Of a stretch of 64,000 nt of DNA, positions 44,548 to 54,906 are shown piece after piece. The notes under the pieces are model-generated. The model did not search any database. It worked only from the letters and a program-made list of their open reading frames with translations, and had not been told where the DNA came from. The stretch's first letter is position 1. Each line of letters opens with the position of its first letter. The position numbers and the translations under genes are program-made. Source of the stretch: an uncultured Clostridium sp. (GTDB taxonomy: Bacteria > Bacillota > Clostridia > Lachnospirales > Lachnospiraceae); assembly GCA_945915475.1 (NCBI GenBank), contig CAMEFI010000001.1, forward strand, positions 62,001 to 126,000, in the 5' to 3' direction.

Positions 44548-47484
44548 ATGAACTATTCAAAGAAAACTACCCAAAAAAAGCAAAAGAAACTGGTATCAAA
44601 GCATACCAAAAATAAGAATAAAATATCCTACTTATTATACAAAACCTTCATTTTTCTGTTTTTATTTGTTGTTATTGCCTGTCTGGGTGCGGGAATCGGC
44701 ATGATCAAGTCCATCATCGATAATGCACCAGACATTGCTGATATCAAAGAAAGCGTACAATTAGAAGGTTTTCAGACCACCATCTATAATCAGGACAACC
44801 AAGAGATTACAACCCTTTCCACCGCAAATTCCAATCGTATCTATGTAGAATACAAAGATATTCCACAGAATCTGATCAATGCATTTGTTGCAATTGAGGA
44901 CGAGCGTTTCTGGGAACATAACGGCATTGACGCAAAGGGTATTTTACGTGCTTTTTTTGTGGGTGTGAAGAATCACAATTTCTCTGAAGGTGCTTCTACC
45001 ATCACGCAACAGTTGATCAAGAACCAGATTTTCAATGTGGGGCTCAATGAATCTACTTTTATGGATTCCCTAAAGCGTAAGATCCAGGAACAATATTTAG
45101 CAATCGAGTTAGAGAAGCAGGTGGACAAGAAAGATATCTTAGAACTATACTTAAATGCCATTTATCTAGGTCAGGGTGCCAATGGAATCCAGACTGCATC
45201 TGAAACATATTTTGGCAAAGAGAATCTGAACGAACTGACACTATCTGAGTGTGCCGTTATTGCAGCCATCACCCAGAGCCCTACATTATATGATCCTGCT
45301 GTATATCCGGAGAATAATCAGACACGCAAGAATATCGTTTTACAGAAAATGTTGGAACAGGGAATGATTACCCAGTCCGAATATGATAATGCAATGGCAG
45401 ATGATGTCTATGCACGGATTTCTTTGGATCAGAAAGATAATAACAATAACAAAAGCTATAATTCTTACTATATTGATACTGTTATCAAAACACTTACCAA
45501 TCAATTAGTGGATGAACTGAATTATACGGAGACCCAGGCATATAATGCCATCTATTCCGGTGGATTAAGTATCTACATCAACCAGGACGATACCATTCAA
45601 AAGATATGTGATGAAGAGATCAACAACTCAGACAACTACCCTGCAACCACAAGTGTTGCCTTGAATTATGCATTAACATTATCCAACCCAAAGAATGGGG
45701 ACTTATACAATTATTCCAGCAATGATCTGCTGAATTATTACAAAGAGAAGACCGAGAATTCCAAATACAATCTAATCTACTCCAGTGAAGACACTGCCCG
45801 CGCTGCAGCAGATGAATTCAAAGCAGCCATGATAGAAAAGACCGGTTATAAAGAATTAGCGGAATCTTTCTCAACCACTATCCAGCCTCAAAGTTCTTTT
45901 GTGATTATGGATCAGGCAACCGGCTATGTCAAAGCAATCTGTGGTGGTCGAGGACCAAAAGATGGTAATCTTACATTAAACCGTGCCACTGACTCCAAAC
46001 GGCAGCCCGGTTCCACATTTAAAGTATTATCTGCCTATGTTCCGGCCTTAGACACCGCCGGAATGACACTTGCTACCAGCTTTATGGATGAACCAACCAA
46101 TTATAGTAATGGTACTCCCATCAAGAACTGGTATTCCGGCTATCGTGGACAACAGACCATTCGTACAGCAATTAAAGATTCTATGAATATTATTACCGTC
46201 AAATGTTTTCAGGAAGTAACCCCACAGGTGGGCTACGATTATCTATGTAACATGGGAATCACCACCTTGAAAAACGGCGAAGCATCCGTAAACGGTATCG
46301 CCGAAAATGATATTAACGAATCCATGTGCCTCGGCGGCTTAACGGAAGGAGTTACCAATGTAGAACTTACCGGTGCTTATGCATCCATTGCCAACAAAGG
46401 TACTTATGTAGAACCAACTTTCTATACCAAAGTCTTAGACCATGACGGCAATGTGTTAATCGATAACACGCCTGAGACCAAACAGGTAATGAAAGAAACC
46501 ACTGCCTGGCTGATCAACAATGCCATGCAGGATGTTGTAACCTCCGGAACCGGTACTGCTGCAAGACTTTCCAGTGGGATGGTGGTAGCCGGCAAGACAG
46601 GAACTACTTCCAGCAACTACGATTACTGGTTCTGTGGTTCTACCCCATATTATACTGCCAGTATCTGGATGGGATACGATTCCAATACGAATTTTTCAAA
46701 TAGTAACACACATAAGGTAATTTGGCGGAAGATCATGGATAGAATCGTAGAAGCGGAAGAACAGGATACCTCAGCTACCTTTGAGAAACCAAGCGATATT
46801 GTAACAGCAAAGGTATGCGCAGCCTCCGGTATGCTACCTGCTGAAGGGCAGTGCAAGTCTGTCATTACAGAATATTTTTCAAAGGACACTGTTCCTACCA
46901 AAACCTGTGATCTGCACCAGACCATCACCCTTTGTAATGAGAGTCATTATAAAGCAACAGATGAATGTCCCGATACAACCACCTATCACTATACCGCTGA
47001 TGAGGATGGGAATATTACTTTAACAGATGCAGACTTTATTCCACCAGAGAATTTTATGGATGAGACCTGTCCAATCCATAAGAAAGAAGAAACAGAAGAA
47101 GATAACAAGGAAGATGATGAAGAAACAGAAACATCTGAGGCGGCCTCCGAGGGAGTTGTATACACAATCTCAACCATTGTAGAAGGCGGAGGAAGCATTT
47201 CCGGTCCAACCCAGGCAAATGCAGGAGAAAGTGTGACATTGACCTTTACGCCTAATGAAGGATATGTTCTTACCAATGTTACCATTGACGGTGTCGCACA
47301 AGGTGCCATCACAAGTTATACATTTGACAGCATCAGTTCCGACCATTCTGTAGTTGCAACCTTTACAGCAGATGGCAGTGGTGGAGCAACCGCCGTTCCA
47401 GCCACCACTGCCATGCATATCGTCTTGCCGCGAAAGGGTTATACAATTTATATCCCAGACATCTATTTAGACATCTTCGGTTGA
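44548..47484 (+). CDS. class A penicillin-binding protein (PBP1a-like) with C-terminal InlB-type bacterial repeat
   Basis: AIEDERFWEHNGID, EGASTITQQLIKN transglycosylase motifs; SxxK region KRQPGSTFKVL; KTGTTSSNYD; RBS GGAGG before the ATG at 44548. Confidence 0.93.
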   Translation: MNYSKKTTQKKQKKLVSKHTKNKNKISYLLYKTFIFLFLFVVIACLGAGIGMIKSIIDNAPDIADIKESVQLEGFQTTIYNQDNQEITTLSTANSNRIYVEYKDIPQNLINAFVAIEDERFWEHNGIDAKGILRAFFVGVKNHNFSEGASTITQQLIKNQIFNVGLNESTFMDSLKRKIQEQYLAIELEKQVDKKDILELYLNAIYLGQGANGIQTASETYFGKENLNELTLSECAVIAAITQSPTLYDPAVYPENNQTRKNIVLQKMLEQGMITQSEYDNAMADDVYARISLDQKDNNNNKSYNSYYIDTVIKTLTNQLVDELNYTETQAYNAIYSGGLSIYINQDDTIQKICDEEINNSDNYPATTSVALNYALTLSNPKNGDLYNYSSNDLLNYYKEKTENSKYNLIYSSEDTARAAADEFKAAMIEKTGYKELAESFSTTIQPQSSFVIMDQATGYVKAICGGRGPKDGNLTLNRATDSKRQPGSTFKVLSAYVPALDTAGMTLATSFMDEPTNYSNGTPIKNWYSGYRGQQTIRTAIKDSMNIITVKCFQEVTPQVGYDYLCNMGITTLKNGEASVNGIAENDINESMCLGGLTEGVTNVELTGAYASIANKGTYVEPTFYTKVLDHDGNVLIDNTPETKQVMKETTAWLINNAMQDVVTSGTGTAARLSSGMVVAGKTGTTSSNYDYWFCGSTPYYTASIWMGYDSNTNFSNSNTHKVIWRKIMDRIVEAEEQDTSATFEKPSDIVTAKVCAASGMLPAEGQCKSVITEYFSKDTVPTKTCDLHQTITLCNESHYKATDECPDTTTYHYTADEDGNITLTDADFIPPENFMDETCPIHKKEETEEDNKEDDEETETSEAASEGVVYTISTIVEGGGSISGPTQANAGESVTLTFTPNEGYVLTNVTIDGVAQGAITSYTFDSISSDHSVVATFTADGSGGATAVPATTAMHIVLPRKGYTIYIPDIYLDIFG

Positions 47485-47819
47485 AAAATGAGGGAAGCAA
47501 TATAGGAAAAAATCAATGCCGCTGAAGTTCCAACTGCTGCCATCTTAAAACCGCCACGGAATAATCCAATGAATCCATCCTGATCAACTGCTTCCTTAAT
47601 TCCCTTCCAGAGATTGTAACCAAATCCTGTAAGAGGCACGGATGCACCGCTTCCCGCAAAATCTAAAAACGGCTCATAGATCTGCAACGCTCCCAAAATC
47701 GCTCCGGTGCATACTAAGATTACCATGATCCTGCCAGGCATCAATTTCGTCTTTTCCATTAGAATCTGTGCAGCTACACAGATCAATCCCCCGATTATAA
47801 ATGCTTTTATATAATCCAT
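47463..47819 (-). CDS. spoVAE: stage V sporulation protein AE
   Basis: IGGLICVAAQILMEKTKLMPGRIMVILVCTGAILGALQIYEPFLDFAGSGASVPLTGFG. Confidence 0.93.
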   Translation of the reverse strand: MDYIKAFIIGGLICVAAQILMEKTKLMPGRIMVILVCTGAILGALQIYEPFLDFAGSGASVPLTGFGYNLWKGIKEAVDQDGFIGLFRGGFKMAAVGTSAALIFSYIASLIFQPKMSK

Positions 47820-47831
47820 ATTTTACTCCTC

Positions 47832-48845
47832 TCAGGCTTTCTGCCTCTTCTCAATCACAACAGCATGTGCAATACCCGGCACTGATTTTCCTTCATTATA
47901 GCTCACAGTAGAAAGCAAGGCACCGGTTGGCACAAATAGTATTTTGTTAATAATTCCTTCTCTCAATTCATTTAAAAGCTTTCCTGCTAAAGTAACTGCT
48001 GAACATCCACAACCCGAACCCCCTGCATGGGTATCCTGCTCCGGATCATCATAGATTTCCATTCCACAATCCATGTGTACCTTTGAAATATCATATCCCT
48101 GATCCTTTAAGAGTTTACATAATATTTCTTTCCCGACACTTCCAAGATCTCCTGTTACAATCCGGTCATAATCTTCCGGCTGTGTTCCAAAATCTTTTAA
48201 ATGCTGAAAGATTACATCTGCTGCAGCCGGAGCCATACAGGCTCCCATGTTCAAGGAATCCTTCACTCCATAATCTACAACTTTTCCGGTTGTAATTCCT
48301 GTAATCATCACATCCCCGTACTCCTTGGAGAGTACAAAAGCTCCACATCCGGTAACCGTCCAGGTAGATGACATTGGTCTCTGGTTTCCATATTCCAACG
48401 GAAAACGGAATTGCTTTTCCGCACCACCGAAATGACTGGATGCTGTTGCAAGTACCGTATCCGCATATCCTCCATGTACCGTCATCGCTCCTAAGGAAAG
48501 TGCTTCTCCCATGGTGGAACATGCTCCGTAAAGACCAAATAATGGAATATCAAAATCCTTCAGACCAAAGGTAGTTGCAATTAATTGCCCAAGCAGATCT
48601 CCTGCAAAAAGGTATCGGACATCCTCCGTCTTAATCTTCGCCTTTCGAAGTGCCAGCAGTGACGTCTGTTTCATCATCTCGCTTTCGCCCTCTTCCCAGG
48701 AATCCTTTCCGAAGGTAGCATCCTCTACCACAACGTCAAAGGTATCCTTTAGCGGTCCTTCACCTTCCTTCGGTCCGACCATACATGCTGCCGACATAAT
48801 ATACACCGGCTTTTCAAACGCAACACTCTGTTTTCCCTGTTGCAT
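47832..48845 (-). CDS. spoVAD: stage V sporulation protein AD
   Basis: GPKEGEGPLKDTFDVVVEDATFGKDSWEEGESEMMKQ...GLYGACSTMGEAL thiolase-like SpoVAD. Confidence 0.93.
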   Translation of the reverse strand: MQQGKQSVAFEKPVYIMSAACMVGPKEGEGPLKDTFDVVVEDATFGKDSWEEGESEMMKQTSLLALRKAKIKTEDVRYLFAGDLLGQLIATTFGLKDFDIPLFGLYGACSTMGEALSLGAMTVHGGYADTVLATASSHFGGAEKQFRFPLEYGNQRPMSSTWTVTGCGAFVLSKEYGDVMITGITTGKVVDYGVKDSLNMGACMAPAAADVIFQHLKDFGTQPEDYDRIVTGDLGSVGKEILCKLLKDQGYDISKVHMDCGMEIYDDPEQDTHAGGSGCGCSAVTLAGKLLNELREGIINKILFVPTGALLSTVSYNEGKSVPGIAHAVVIEKRQKA

Positions 48846-48883
48846 ACATTCACCTCATTTCCTCTTTCCTACAAAGTAAAAAA

Positions 48884-48942
48884 CTGCCACACGAATAAGA
48901 AAATGCATAATTACACATTCTTATCTTATGTGACAGTTTCTT
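48884..48942 (-). terminator. long hairpin terminator upstream of spoVAD
   Basis: AAACTGCCACA...TGTGACAGTTT; T-run on the minus strand. Confidence 0.65.
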
Positions 48943-49008
48943 TCTTAACTTAATATGTGAAATTCTTAATCATTCTATACAACAGCAAAACAAGAAACTT
49001 TGTTACGA

Positions 49009-49929
49009 TCATTCAGCCGGTGTTCCACTAATCATCCATGGAGATGGCTGCGCTACCATAACACTTCGCTTATCGGTCTTAGATACTGAAATCTGCAATA
49101 CCTCTGTATCATTAATGTTATACTTTGCAAAAATGTTCTTAATGTTGACCAGCATATCTAACTCTAATGTATAGACAATGAATTGCATCTTCGGATTCAC
49201 TTCTAAGAGAACCTTGATCTCATCCTCTAACCGTTTCGATGCAACGATAAATGCAAGACGCGGTACAGGAACATTGGCCATATTCTCCTTCGTAACACCC
49301 GGAATAATCTCAATATTATGTACACCAAATTTACTGACATTATCCTGCAATGCACGCATATCTCTTGCATCCGGTTCTACCGCAATAATGGTTCCTTCAC
49401 TGGCTTCGATAGCTGCTTCGATGGCAATACTCTCACCACTGATAATACAGATCGTATCTCCAACATCGCAGGACAACATATTCATAATAACTGCCCGAAT
49501 CTCGTGTCCAACATAGTTCACCGAACCTTTGGAAAAGAACTCATTCCTGATTCCATATCGCGAAGCCTCTCTTGTATTCTCATTGATAATGAAAATGACA
49601 ACCGGTTCTGCAATCTTATGATCCATCATTTCCTTCACCTTACAGGTCTCTACTTCATCATTTGTAGCAACGCCCTTGCCAAGCCACATATCATAGTCGC
49701 CATAGCCGCCTTCCCATAACTCATAGAACAAATCCGGCTGGCTCTCATCTGCAAAAATCATAACCCGCTTATGTGTCTCAATGGTTGGTAACACGTTCTT
49801 ATTTTTACCACAAATGTTAAGCATCTTAATCTTCTCCGGACTGACATTCATCCGGTCAGCAAAATTACCCACCCACGCTAACATCTCATTATTATTATAC
49901 ACTTTCATTCCGCTTGATTCCATAGACAT
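49009..49929 (-). CDS. CbiE/CbiT (precorrin-6Y methyltransferase)-like protein with degenerate SAM motif
   Basis: GIRNEFFSKGSVNYVGHEIRAVIMNMLSCDVGDTICIISGESIAIEAAIEASEGTIIAVEPDARDMRALQDNVSKFGVHNIEIIPG resembles CbiT; RBS GGGAGGTG before MSMESS. Confidence 0.65.
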   Translation of the reverse strand: MSMESSGMKVYNNNEMLAWVGNFADRMNVSPEKIKMLNICGKNKNVLPTIETHKRVMIFADESQPDLFYELWEGGYGDYDMWLGKGVATNDEVETCKVKEMMDHKIAEPVVIFIINENTREASRYGIRNEFFSKGSVNYVGHEIRAVIMNMLSCDVGDTICIISGESIAIEAAIEASEGTIIAVEPDARDMRALQDNVSKFGVHNIEIIPGVTKENMANVPVPRLAFIVASKRLEDEIKVLLEVNPKMQFIVYTLELDMLVNIKNIFAKYNINDTEVLQISVSKTDKRSVMVAQPSPWMISGTPAE

Positions 49930-50015
49930 ATACACCTCCCAATCATCCATATTATACCATAAATTCTAAGAGTTCACAACAACGAACACCATATTGTGCT
50001 CTTGCCATTCCCCTG

Positions 50016-51722
50016 TTACTGCACCTCAATCAATCCTCTGCAACGGTTCAAGGCAGCATAGATTTCCTGTTTACGCACAATGACCAGATTACCTGGTATA
50101 GTGCCTCCGCAAAACGCCTCAAACCCAGTCTTCTCCATTTGCTGGTATAGCAGCTCTACACTCTCCCGGATTGTCCGTTTTCCATCAAAAATATGCAGTT
50201 TCATATATTTAATAACCAATACTAACGCATTTAACTGTTCCACATCCACAAGTTGTTCCACATAACGCAGATCTACTATTTCTTTATTAATGGAAATGCT
50301 GTCCTTTCCCATCACCTTGGTCTTGATCCGGTTATCCTTTTGAAACGCTGCATCTAACTTCACAATGCGGTTGATTACCGGTTTCTCTGCCTCTGGTACA
50401 TCCCCTAAGGAAATCGGAAAACTCTCCGCCTCTTTCTTGGCAAAAGCTGTAATCTCCATTGGCTCATACCGGTTCATCTGAATAATGGTATCGGCCTTAT
50501 GAAAATACGAACCACAGCTTCCGGCCACTAATATGGTAGAAATTCCATAACTTTCATATAATTCTCTCACCCGGTCAATAAACGGAATAATAGGTTCCAC
50601 ATCCCGCTGCACCACTCTCTGCATCAGTTCATCCCGGATCATAAAATTCGTGGCACTGGTATCTTCATCAATCAAAAAGACTTTAGAATCCATCTCCATC
50701 CCTTCCACTGTATTAGCCGCCTGGGATGTACTTCCACTGGCATCCTCTGTATAGAATGCTACGGTATCTTTTCCATTCGGCAAATTCCGTATAAACATGG
50801 AGATATCCACCTTCTGAATACTCCTTCCGTCTTCAGCCCGAAGCTTCATCGCCGTATCATCTGTTATGACATATTCCCGGCCGTCTCCTGCAATGTGATT
50901 ATAAACTCCTAATTCCAACGCCTTCAACAGTGTAGATTTGCCATGATATCCGCCTCCGACAATCAACGTCACACCCTTTCGGATTCCCATTCCTTTCATA
51001 GCACCCGCATGGGGAAGCTGCATTGTCACCTCCATGCTCTCCGGTGATTGAAATACAACCGCATCCTTCATTGGCATCATGGATACACCGGATTTTCTAG
51101 GCAGGATAGATCCATTTGCAACAAATGCAACAAGCCCCTGCTCCTTCAACTGCCTTCGGATTGCCTGCTGATCCTCCGCTAATTCGACACAATCCGTCAG
51201 TTCCTTTGCCGCATATGCACTGGCATATAATGTCTGCTTCACGCAGACAGGAAGAAACTCAAACAGAATCTTCTCTAACTCTCTTGCGTTGATGGTTCTC
51301 CCATTTGCAGGAAATCCAATCTCCATCCGAACTGTAATCTCCCCTGAACGGGTATGAATGGTACATGCGCTTCGTTCTAACATCTCCTGTCCCGGTGTGC
51401 TTACACTAATCAGTCCACTCTTTCCGGAACCCTTTGCTTTGAATGAATAAGCCCGGACTTTCAATGCCATTTTCCGTAAAATGGTATCCTGCAATGCAAT
51501 CCGCTTCCATGGAGTATCATATAAATGTTCATCAAATCCTGCCTCTTTGCCACTTACCTTCACACTTACCTTAGAAGGTGCCGCAAAGGGGTCCCCCTGT
51601 ACATGATCAATGGACAGAATATAGCCAGGAAACTGATACTGTCCTTTTGTATCTTTATATGCCGGATAGCCTTTGTGGTCAATTCTTCTTAAACATTCTC
51701 TTAAATCATTCTCTCTCATCAT
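50016..51722 (-). CDS. predicted ABC-class P-loop ATPase
   Basis: TLIVGGGYHGKSTLLKALELGVYNHIAGDGREYVI P-loop and VFLIDEDTSATNFMIRDE. Confidence 0.88.
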   Translation of the reverse strand: MMRENDLRECLRRIDHKGYPAYKDTKGQYQFPGYILSIDHVQGDPFAAPSKVSVKVSGKEAGFDEHLYDTPWKRIALQDTILRKMALKVRAYSFKAKGSGKSGLISVSTPGQEMLERSACTIHTRSGEITVRMEIGFPANGRTINARELEKILFEFLPVCVKQTLYASAYAAKELTDCVELAEDQQAIRRQLKEQGLVAFVANGSILPRKSGVSMMPMKDAVVFQSPESMEVTMQLPHAGAMKGMGIRKGVTLIVGGGYHGKSTLLKALELGVYNHIAGDGREYVITDDTAMKLRAEDGRSIQKVDISMFIRNLPNGKDTVAFYTEDASGSTSQAANTVEGMEMDSKVFLIDEDTSATNFMIRDELMQRVVQRDVEPIIPFIDRVRELYESYGISTILVAGSCGSYFHKADTIIQMNRYEPMEITAFAKKEAESFPISLGDVPEAEKPVINRIVKLDAAFQKDNRIKTKVMGKDSISINKEIVDLRYVEQLVDVEQLNALVLVIKYMKLHIFDGKRTIRESVELLYQQMEKTGFEAFCGGTIPGNLVIVRKQEIYAALNRCRGLIEVQ

Positions 51723-51875
51723 CTTCTATACCTTCTTAAACAAGAAACTCTTATCTGTAGCCGTATTGTCACTCCTTAAGAGTAGCATATCACAGTTAAA
51801 AAAACAAGAAAATGAAACCGGAAAATGCTTATAAACCAAATTGACAAACCCATGTCCATCTGTTATTCTATTGAC

Positions 51876-51891
51876 TGTTGATAAATCAACA
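51876..51891. promoter_or_regulatory. putative MarR self-operator
   Basis: TGTTGAT-AA-ATCAACA perfect 7 bp arms, just downstream of TTGACA-17-TATTCT and overlapping an alternative TTGACT -35. Confidence 0.65.
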
Positions 51892-51924
51892 ACTTATTAT
51901 ATTAACATACATCGGGGGAATATT

Positions 51925-52371
51925 ATGATCGATCGATTTGAATTATTTGCAACAACCATCACACAGATATATAAGAACTTGCAACGAATCAAAATGCAGG
52001 AAATGTCAGGCTTTGAGTTACGCGGGACCTATGTTATGTGTCTTTTTGAATTAAACCGGAATCCGGAAGGTCTTACCATTACACAGTTAAGTCAGCTTTG
52101 TGGGGAAGATAAGGCTGCCATTTCCCGAACAATTTCTGAACTTGTGAAACGAGGTCTTGTCACAAGTAACAACAATAAAAAATACCGGGCACCTCTCGTT
52201 CTAACGGAAGAAGGACAGGAAACAGCAAACAAAATTGACGCATTAGCTTCCACTGCTGTTCAGGCCGGAAGTGCCGGACTTACAATGGAAGAGCTTAAAA
52301 TCTTCTACAAAGCTCTCACAACCATCTCCGACAACTTAAACAACTACCTGGTAGATACACCAAATGACTAA
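51925..52371 (+). CDS. MarR family transcriptional regulator
   Basis: LTITQLSQLCGEDKAAISRTISELVKRGLVTSNNNKKYRAPLVLTEEGQ winged HTH. Confidence 0.92.
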   Translation: MIDRFELFATTITQIYKNLQRIKMQEMSGFELRGTYVMCLFELNRNPEGLTITQLSQLCGEDKAAISRTISELVKRGLVTSNNNKKYRAPLVLTEEGQETANKIDALASTAVQAGSAGLTMEELKIFYKALTTISDNLNNYLVDTPND

Positions 52372-52416
52372 TCTGCGTCCACCCTGCTAAATTATAACCA
52401 TTACCCTTACATCAAA

Positions 52417-52462
52417 AACGATACGAAGGAGAACCTTGTTGGTTCATACCATTCGTATCGTT
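52417..52462. terminator. bidirectional terminator between convergent marR and glnN
   Basis: AACGATACGAA / TTCGTATCGTT stem with inner GAACC/GGTTC; A/T runs on both sides. Confidence 0.8.
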
Positions 52463-52497
52463 CTTTTTGGTTTATGAAGCTTTCACTTTACTTTATT

Positions 52498-54612
52498 CTA
52501 TACGTAGAACAACAAATCCTCGTACTGTGGGAATGGCCAATACTTCTTGTCAACCAATTCCTCTAACTTGTCAGCAGGAGTTCTTACCTCTTCCATTGTA
52601 GCGAATACTTCATCATGGAAGCATCTAGCAGCTTTCTCCATATCATCCTCTAAGGCAAGTGCTTTCTCATCCACTTTCTCTAACTTCTCAACTGCTGCTG
52701 TCATTTCCTTCATCTCAGCAGAAATATCCTTAAGAATCTCTTCCTGTACAGAGGTATCCACACCAACTGCTTTGAGATCATTCACGCCCTTAGCCATATC
52801 TGCCGAATACTCCATAACTGCAGGAAGAATCTGCTTCTTAGCCATATCAAGCATAGTCTTTGCTTCAATGTTAATCTGTTTTGCGTAATTCTCATAATAG
52901 ATCTCTGCACGAGACTCTAACTCAGCCTTGCTCAGTACACCAAACTTTTCAAACATTGCAACATTCTCCGGCTTTGTAAATGCAGGTACGGCATCTACTA
53001 AACACTTGATATTTGGAAGACCTCTCTTTTCTGCCTCAGCAACCCACTCTTCTGAATAACCATTACCATTAAAGATAATTCTCTTATGCTTTGCAATCAA
53101 CTCTTTAATCTTATCATGCACTGCCATATCAAAGTTGTCTGCTTTCTCTAACTCATCTGCAATCTCACAAAGAGAATCTGCAACGATGGTATTCAAAATG
53201 GTATTCGGAGTTGCGATGGACTGGGTAGAACCAACCATACGGAACTCAAACTTATTACCGGTAAATGCAAACGGTGATGTACGGTTACGGTCTGTTGCAT
53301 CCTGCATAAAGGAAGGAAGTGTTGTAACACCAGACTCATATGTCTTGCCCTGTAAAGAACTGGTTGCCTCACCGGTTGTATCAAGCTGTTTCAATACATC
53401 ATCTAACTGCTCACCTAAGTATACAGAAATAATGGCAGGAGGTGCCTCATTTGCTCCTAATCTGTGATCATTTCCTGCAGAGGAAGCAGAAAGTCTTAAC
53501 AGATCAGCATGCTCATCCACTGCTTTCAAAATTGCTGTTAAGAATAACAGGAACTGTACGTTCTCATGAGGTGTCTTACCTGGCTCTAACAGGTTCTGAC
53601 CATCATCTGTTCCCATTGACCAGTTATTGTGTTTACCGGAACCATTCACTCCGGCAAATGGTTTCTCATGCAACAAACATGCAAGACCATGACGATCTGC
53701 CACTCTCTTCATTGTCTCCATTACCAACTGGTTATGATCAGTACCAACATTAGTTGTTCCATAAATTGGTGCTAACTCATGCTGGCAAGGAGCAACCTCG
53801 TTATGCTGTGTCTTTGCAGTAATTCCTAACTTCCATAATTCAATATTCAAATCTTTCATGTAAGAAAGAACTCTCTCTCTTACCGTACCAAAATAATGAT
53901 CATCCAGCTCCTGTCCCTTTGGAGGCATTGCACCAAACAAAGTACGTCCTGTAAAGATTAAATCCTTACGTTTTGCATAATCTTCTTTATCTACTAAGAA
54001 GTATTCCTGCTCCGGTCCAACAGAAGTTGTAACCTTTGTTGCAGTCGTATTACCAAATAATCTTAAAATACGGATTGCCTGTTTGCTGACAGCTTCCATA
54101 GAACGAAGTAAAGGAATCTTTTTATCCAATGCCTCTCCTGTATAAGAAGAAAATGCAGTTGGGATACAAAGAATCGTACTTCCATCCGGAGACTCTTTGA
54201 TAAATGCCGGCGATGTACAATCCCATGCAGTATATCCTCTTGCCTCATTGGTTGCTCTAAGACCTCCTGATGGGAAAGAAGATGCATCCGGCTCACCTTT
54301 AATCAACTCTTTACCGGAAAACTCCATCAATACTTTACCATCTGAGGTCGGACTGATAAAAGCATCATGCTTCTCAGCAGTGATTCCTGTCATTGGCTGG
54401 AACCAGTGTGTGTAATGGGTTGCACCCTTCTCAATTGCCCAATCCTTCATTGCATTTGCAACCGTGTCCGCAATTGCAGGATTCAACTCCTTGCCTTCCT
54501 CAATGGTCTTCTTAAGCTCTTTATAGACCGCCTTTGGTAAGCGTTCTTTCATTACTGCGTCGTTAAACACGTTAGATCCGAAGATCTCTGCTACTTTCAC
54601 CTTTTCACTCAT
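52498..54612 (-). CDS. glnN: glutamine synthetase type III
   Basis: 704 aa; [49 protein letters not shown]. Confidence 0.95.
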   Translation of the reverse strand: MSEKVKVAEIFGSNVFNDAVMKERLPKAVYKELKKTIEEGKELNPAIADTVANAMKDWAIEKGATHYTHWFQPMTGITAEKHDAFISPTSDGKVLMEFSGKELIKGEPDASSFPSGGLRATNEARGYTAWDCTSPAFIKESPDGSTILCIPTAFSSYTGEALDKKIPLLRSMEAVSKQAIRILRLFGNTTATKVTTSVGPEQEYFLVDKEDYAKRKDLIFTGRTLFGAMPPKGQELDDHYFGTVRERVLSYMKDLNIELWKLGITAKTQHNEVAPCQHELAPIYGTTNVGTDHNQLVMETMKRVADRHGLACLLHEKPFAGVNGSGKHNNWSMGTDDGQNLLEPGKTPHENVQFLLFLTAILKAVDEHADLLRLSASSAGNDHRLGANEAPPAIISVYLGEQLDDVLKQLDTTGEATSSLQGKTYESGVTTLPSFMQDATDRNRTSPFAFTGNKFEFRMVGSTQSIATPNTILNTIVADSLCEIADELEKADNFDMAVHDKIKELIAKHKRIIFNGNGYSEEWVAEAEKRGLPNIKCLVDAVPAFTKPENVAMFEKFGVLSKAELESRAEIYYENYAKQINIEAKTMLDMAKKQILPAVMEYSADMAKGVNDLKAVGVDTSVQEEILKDISAEMKEMTAAVEKLEKVDEKALALEDDMEKAARCFHDEVFATMEEVRTPADKLEELVDKKYWPFPQYEDLLFYV

Positions 54613-54671
54613 AAGATAATACTTCCTTTCCTCTTACTTTATTTGCGAAACAACCGGCTTTCATGAAAAAA

Positions 54672-54696
54672 GGGTATTCTCCTAATGAGAACACCC
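54672..54696 (-). terminator. intrinsic terminator inside the glnN leader (candidate attenuator)
   Basis: Minus strand GGGTGTTCTC-ATTAG-GAGAATACCC-TTTTTT, 10 bp stem. Confidence 0.75.
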
Positions 54697-54735
54697 TTGT
54701 CCTTAACCGTCTATGTATTCGCTTTTGATAGTTGT

Positions 54736-54764
54736 AATATATACCACTCTGTTAAAAAAATCAA
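54736..54764 (-). promoter_or_regulatory. putative glnN promoter
   Basis: Minus strand TTGATT-17 bp-TATATT upstream of the leader terminator. Confidence 0.55.
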
Positions 54765-54906
54765 GTGTTTTTTTCATTTTTTATTTGTTTTTTTTATTTT
54801 GACTTAAATTTTATAAGTCAAAGGACGATTTTTGTAACATTTTACAGTCAATTTCGCCTCTGCAAAATCCATAATAGGAAAATATATCACATTTTTCTGA
54901 AATCTT

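Noticed and set aside
46989-47312. 107 aa antisense ORF in the PBP gene
   Set aside because: Shadow of the low-complexity acidic linker and beta-repeat coding region
48166-48522. 118 aa minus-strand ORF in spoVAD
   Set aside because: Alternate frame within spoVAD
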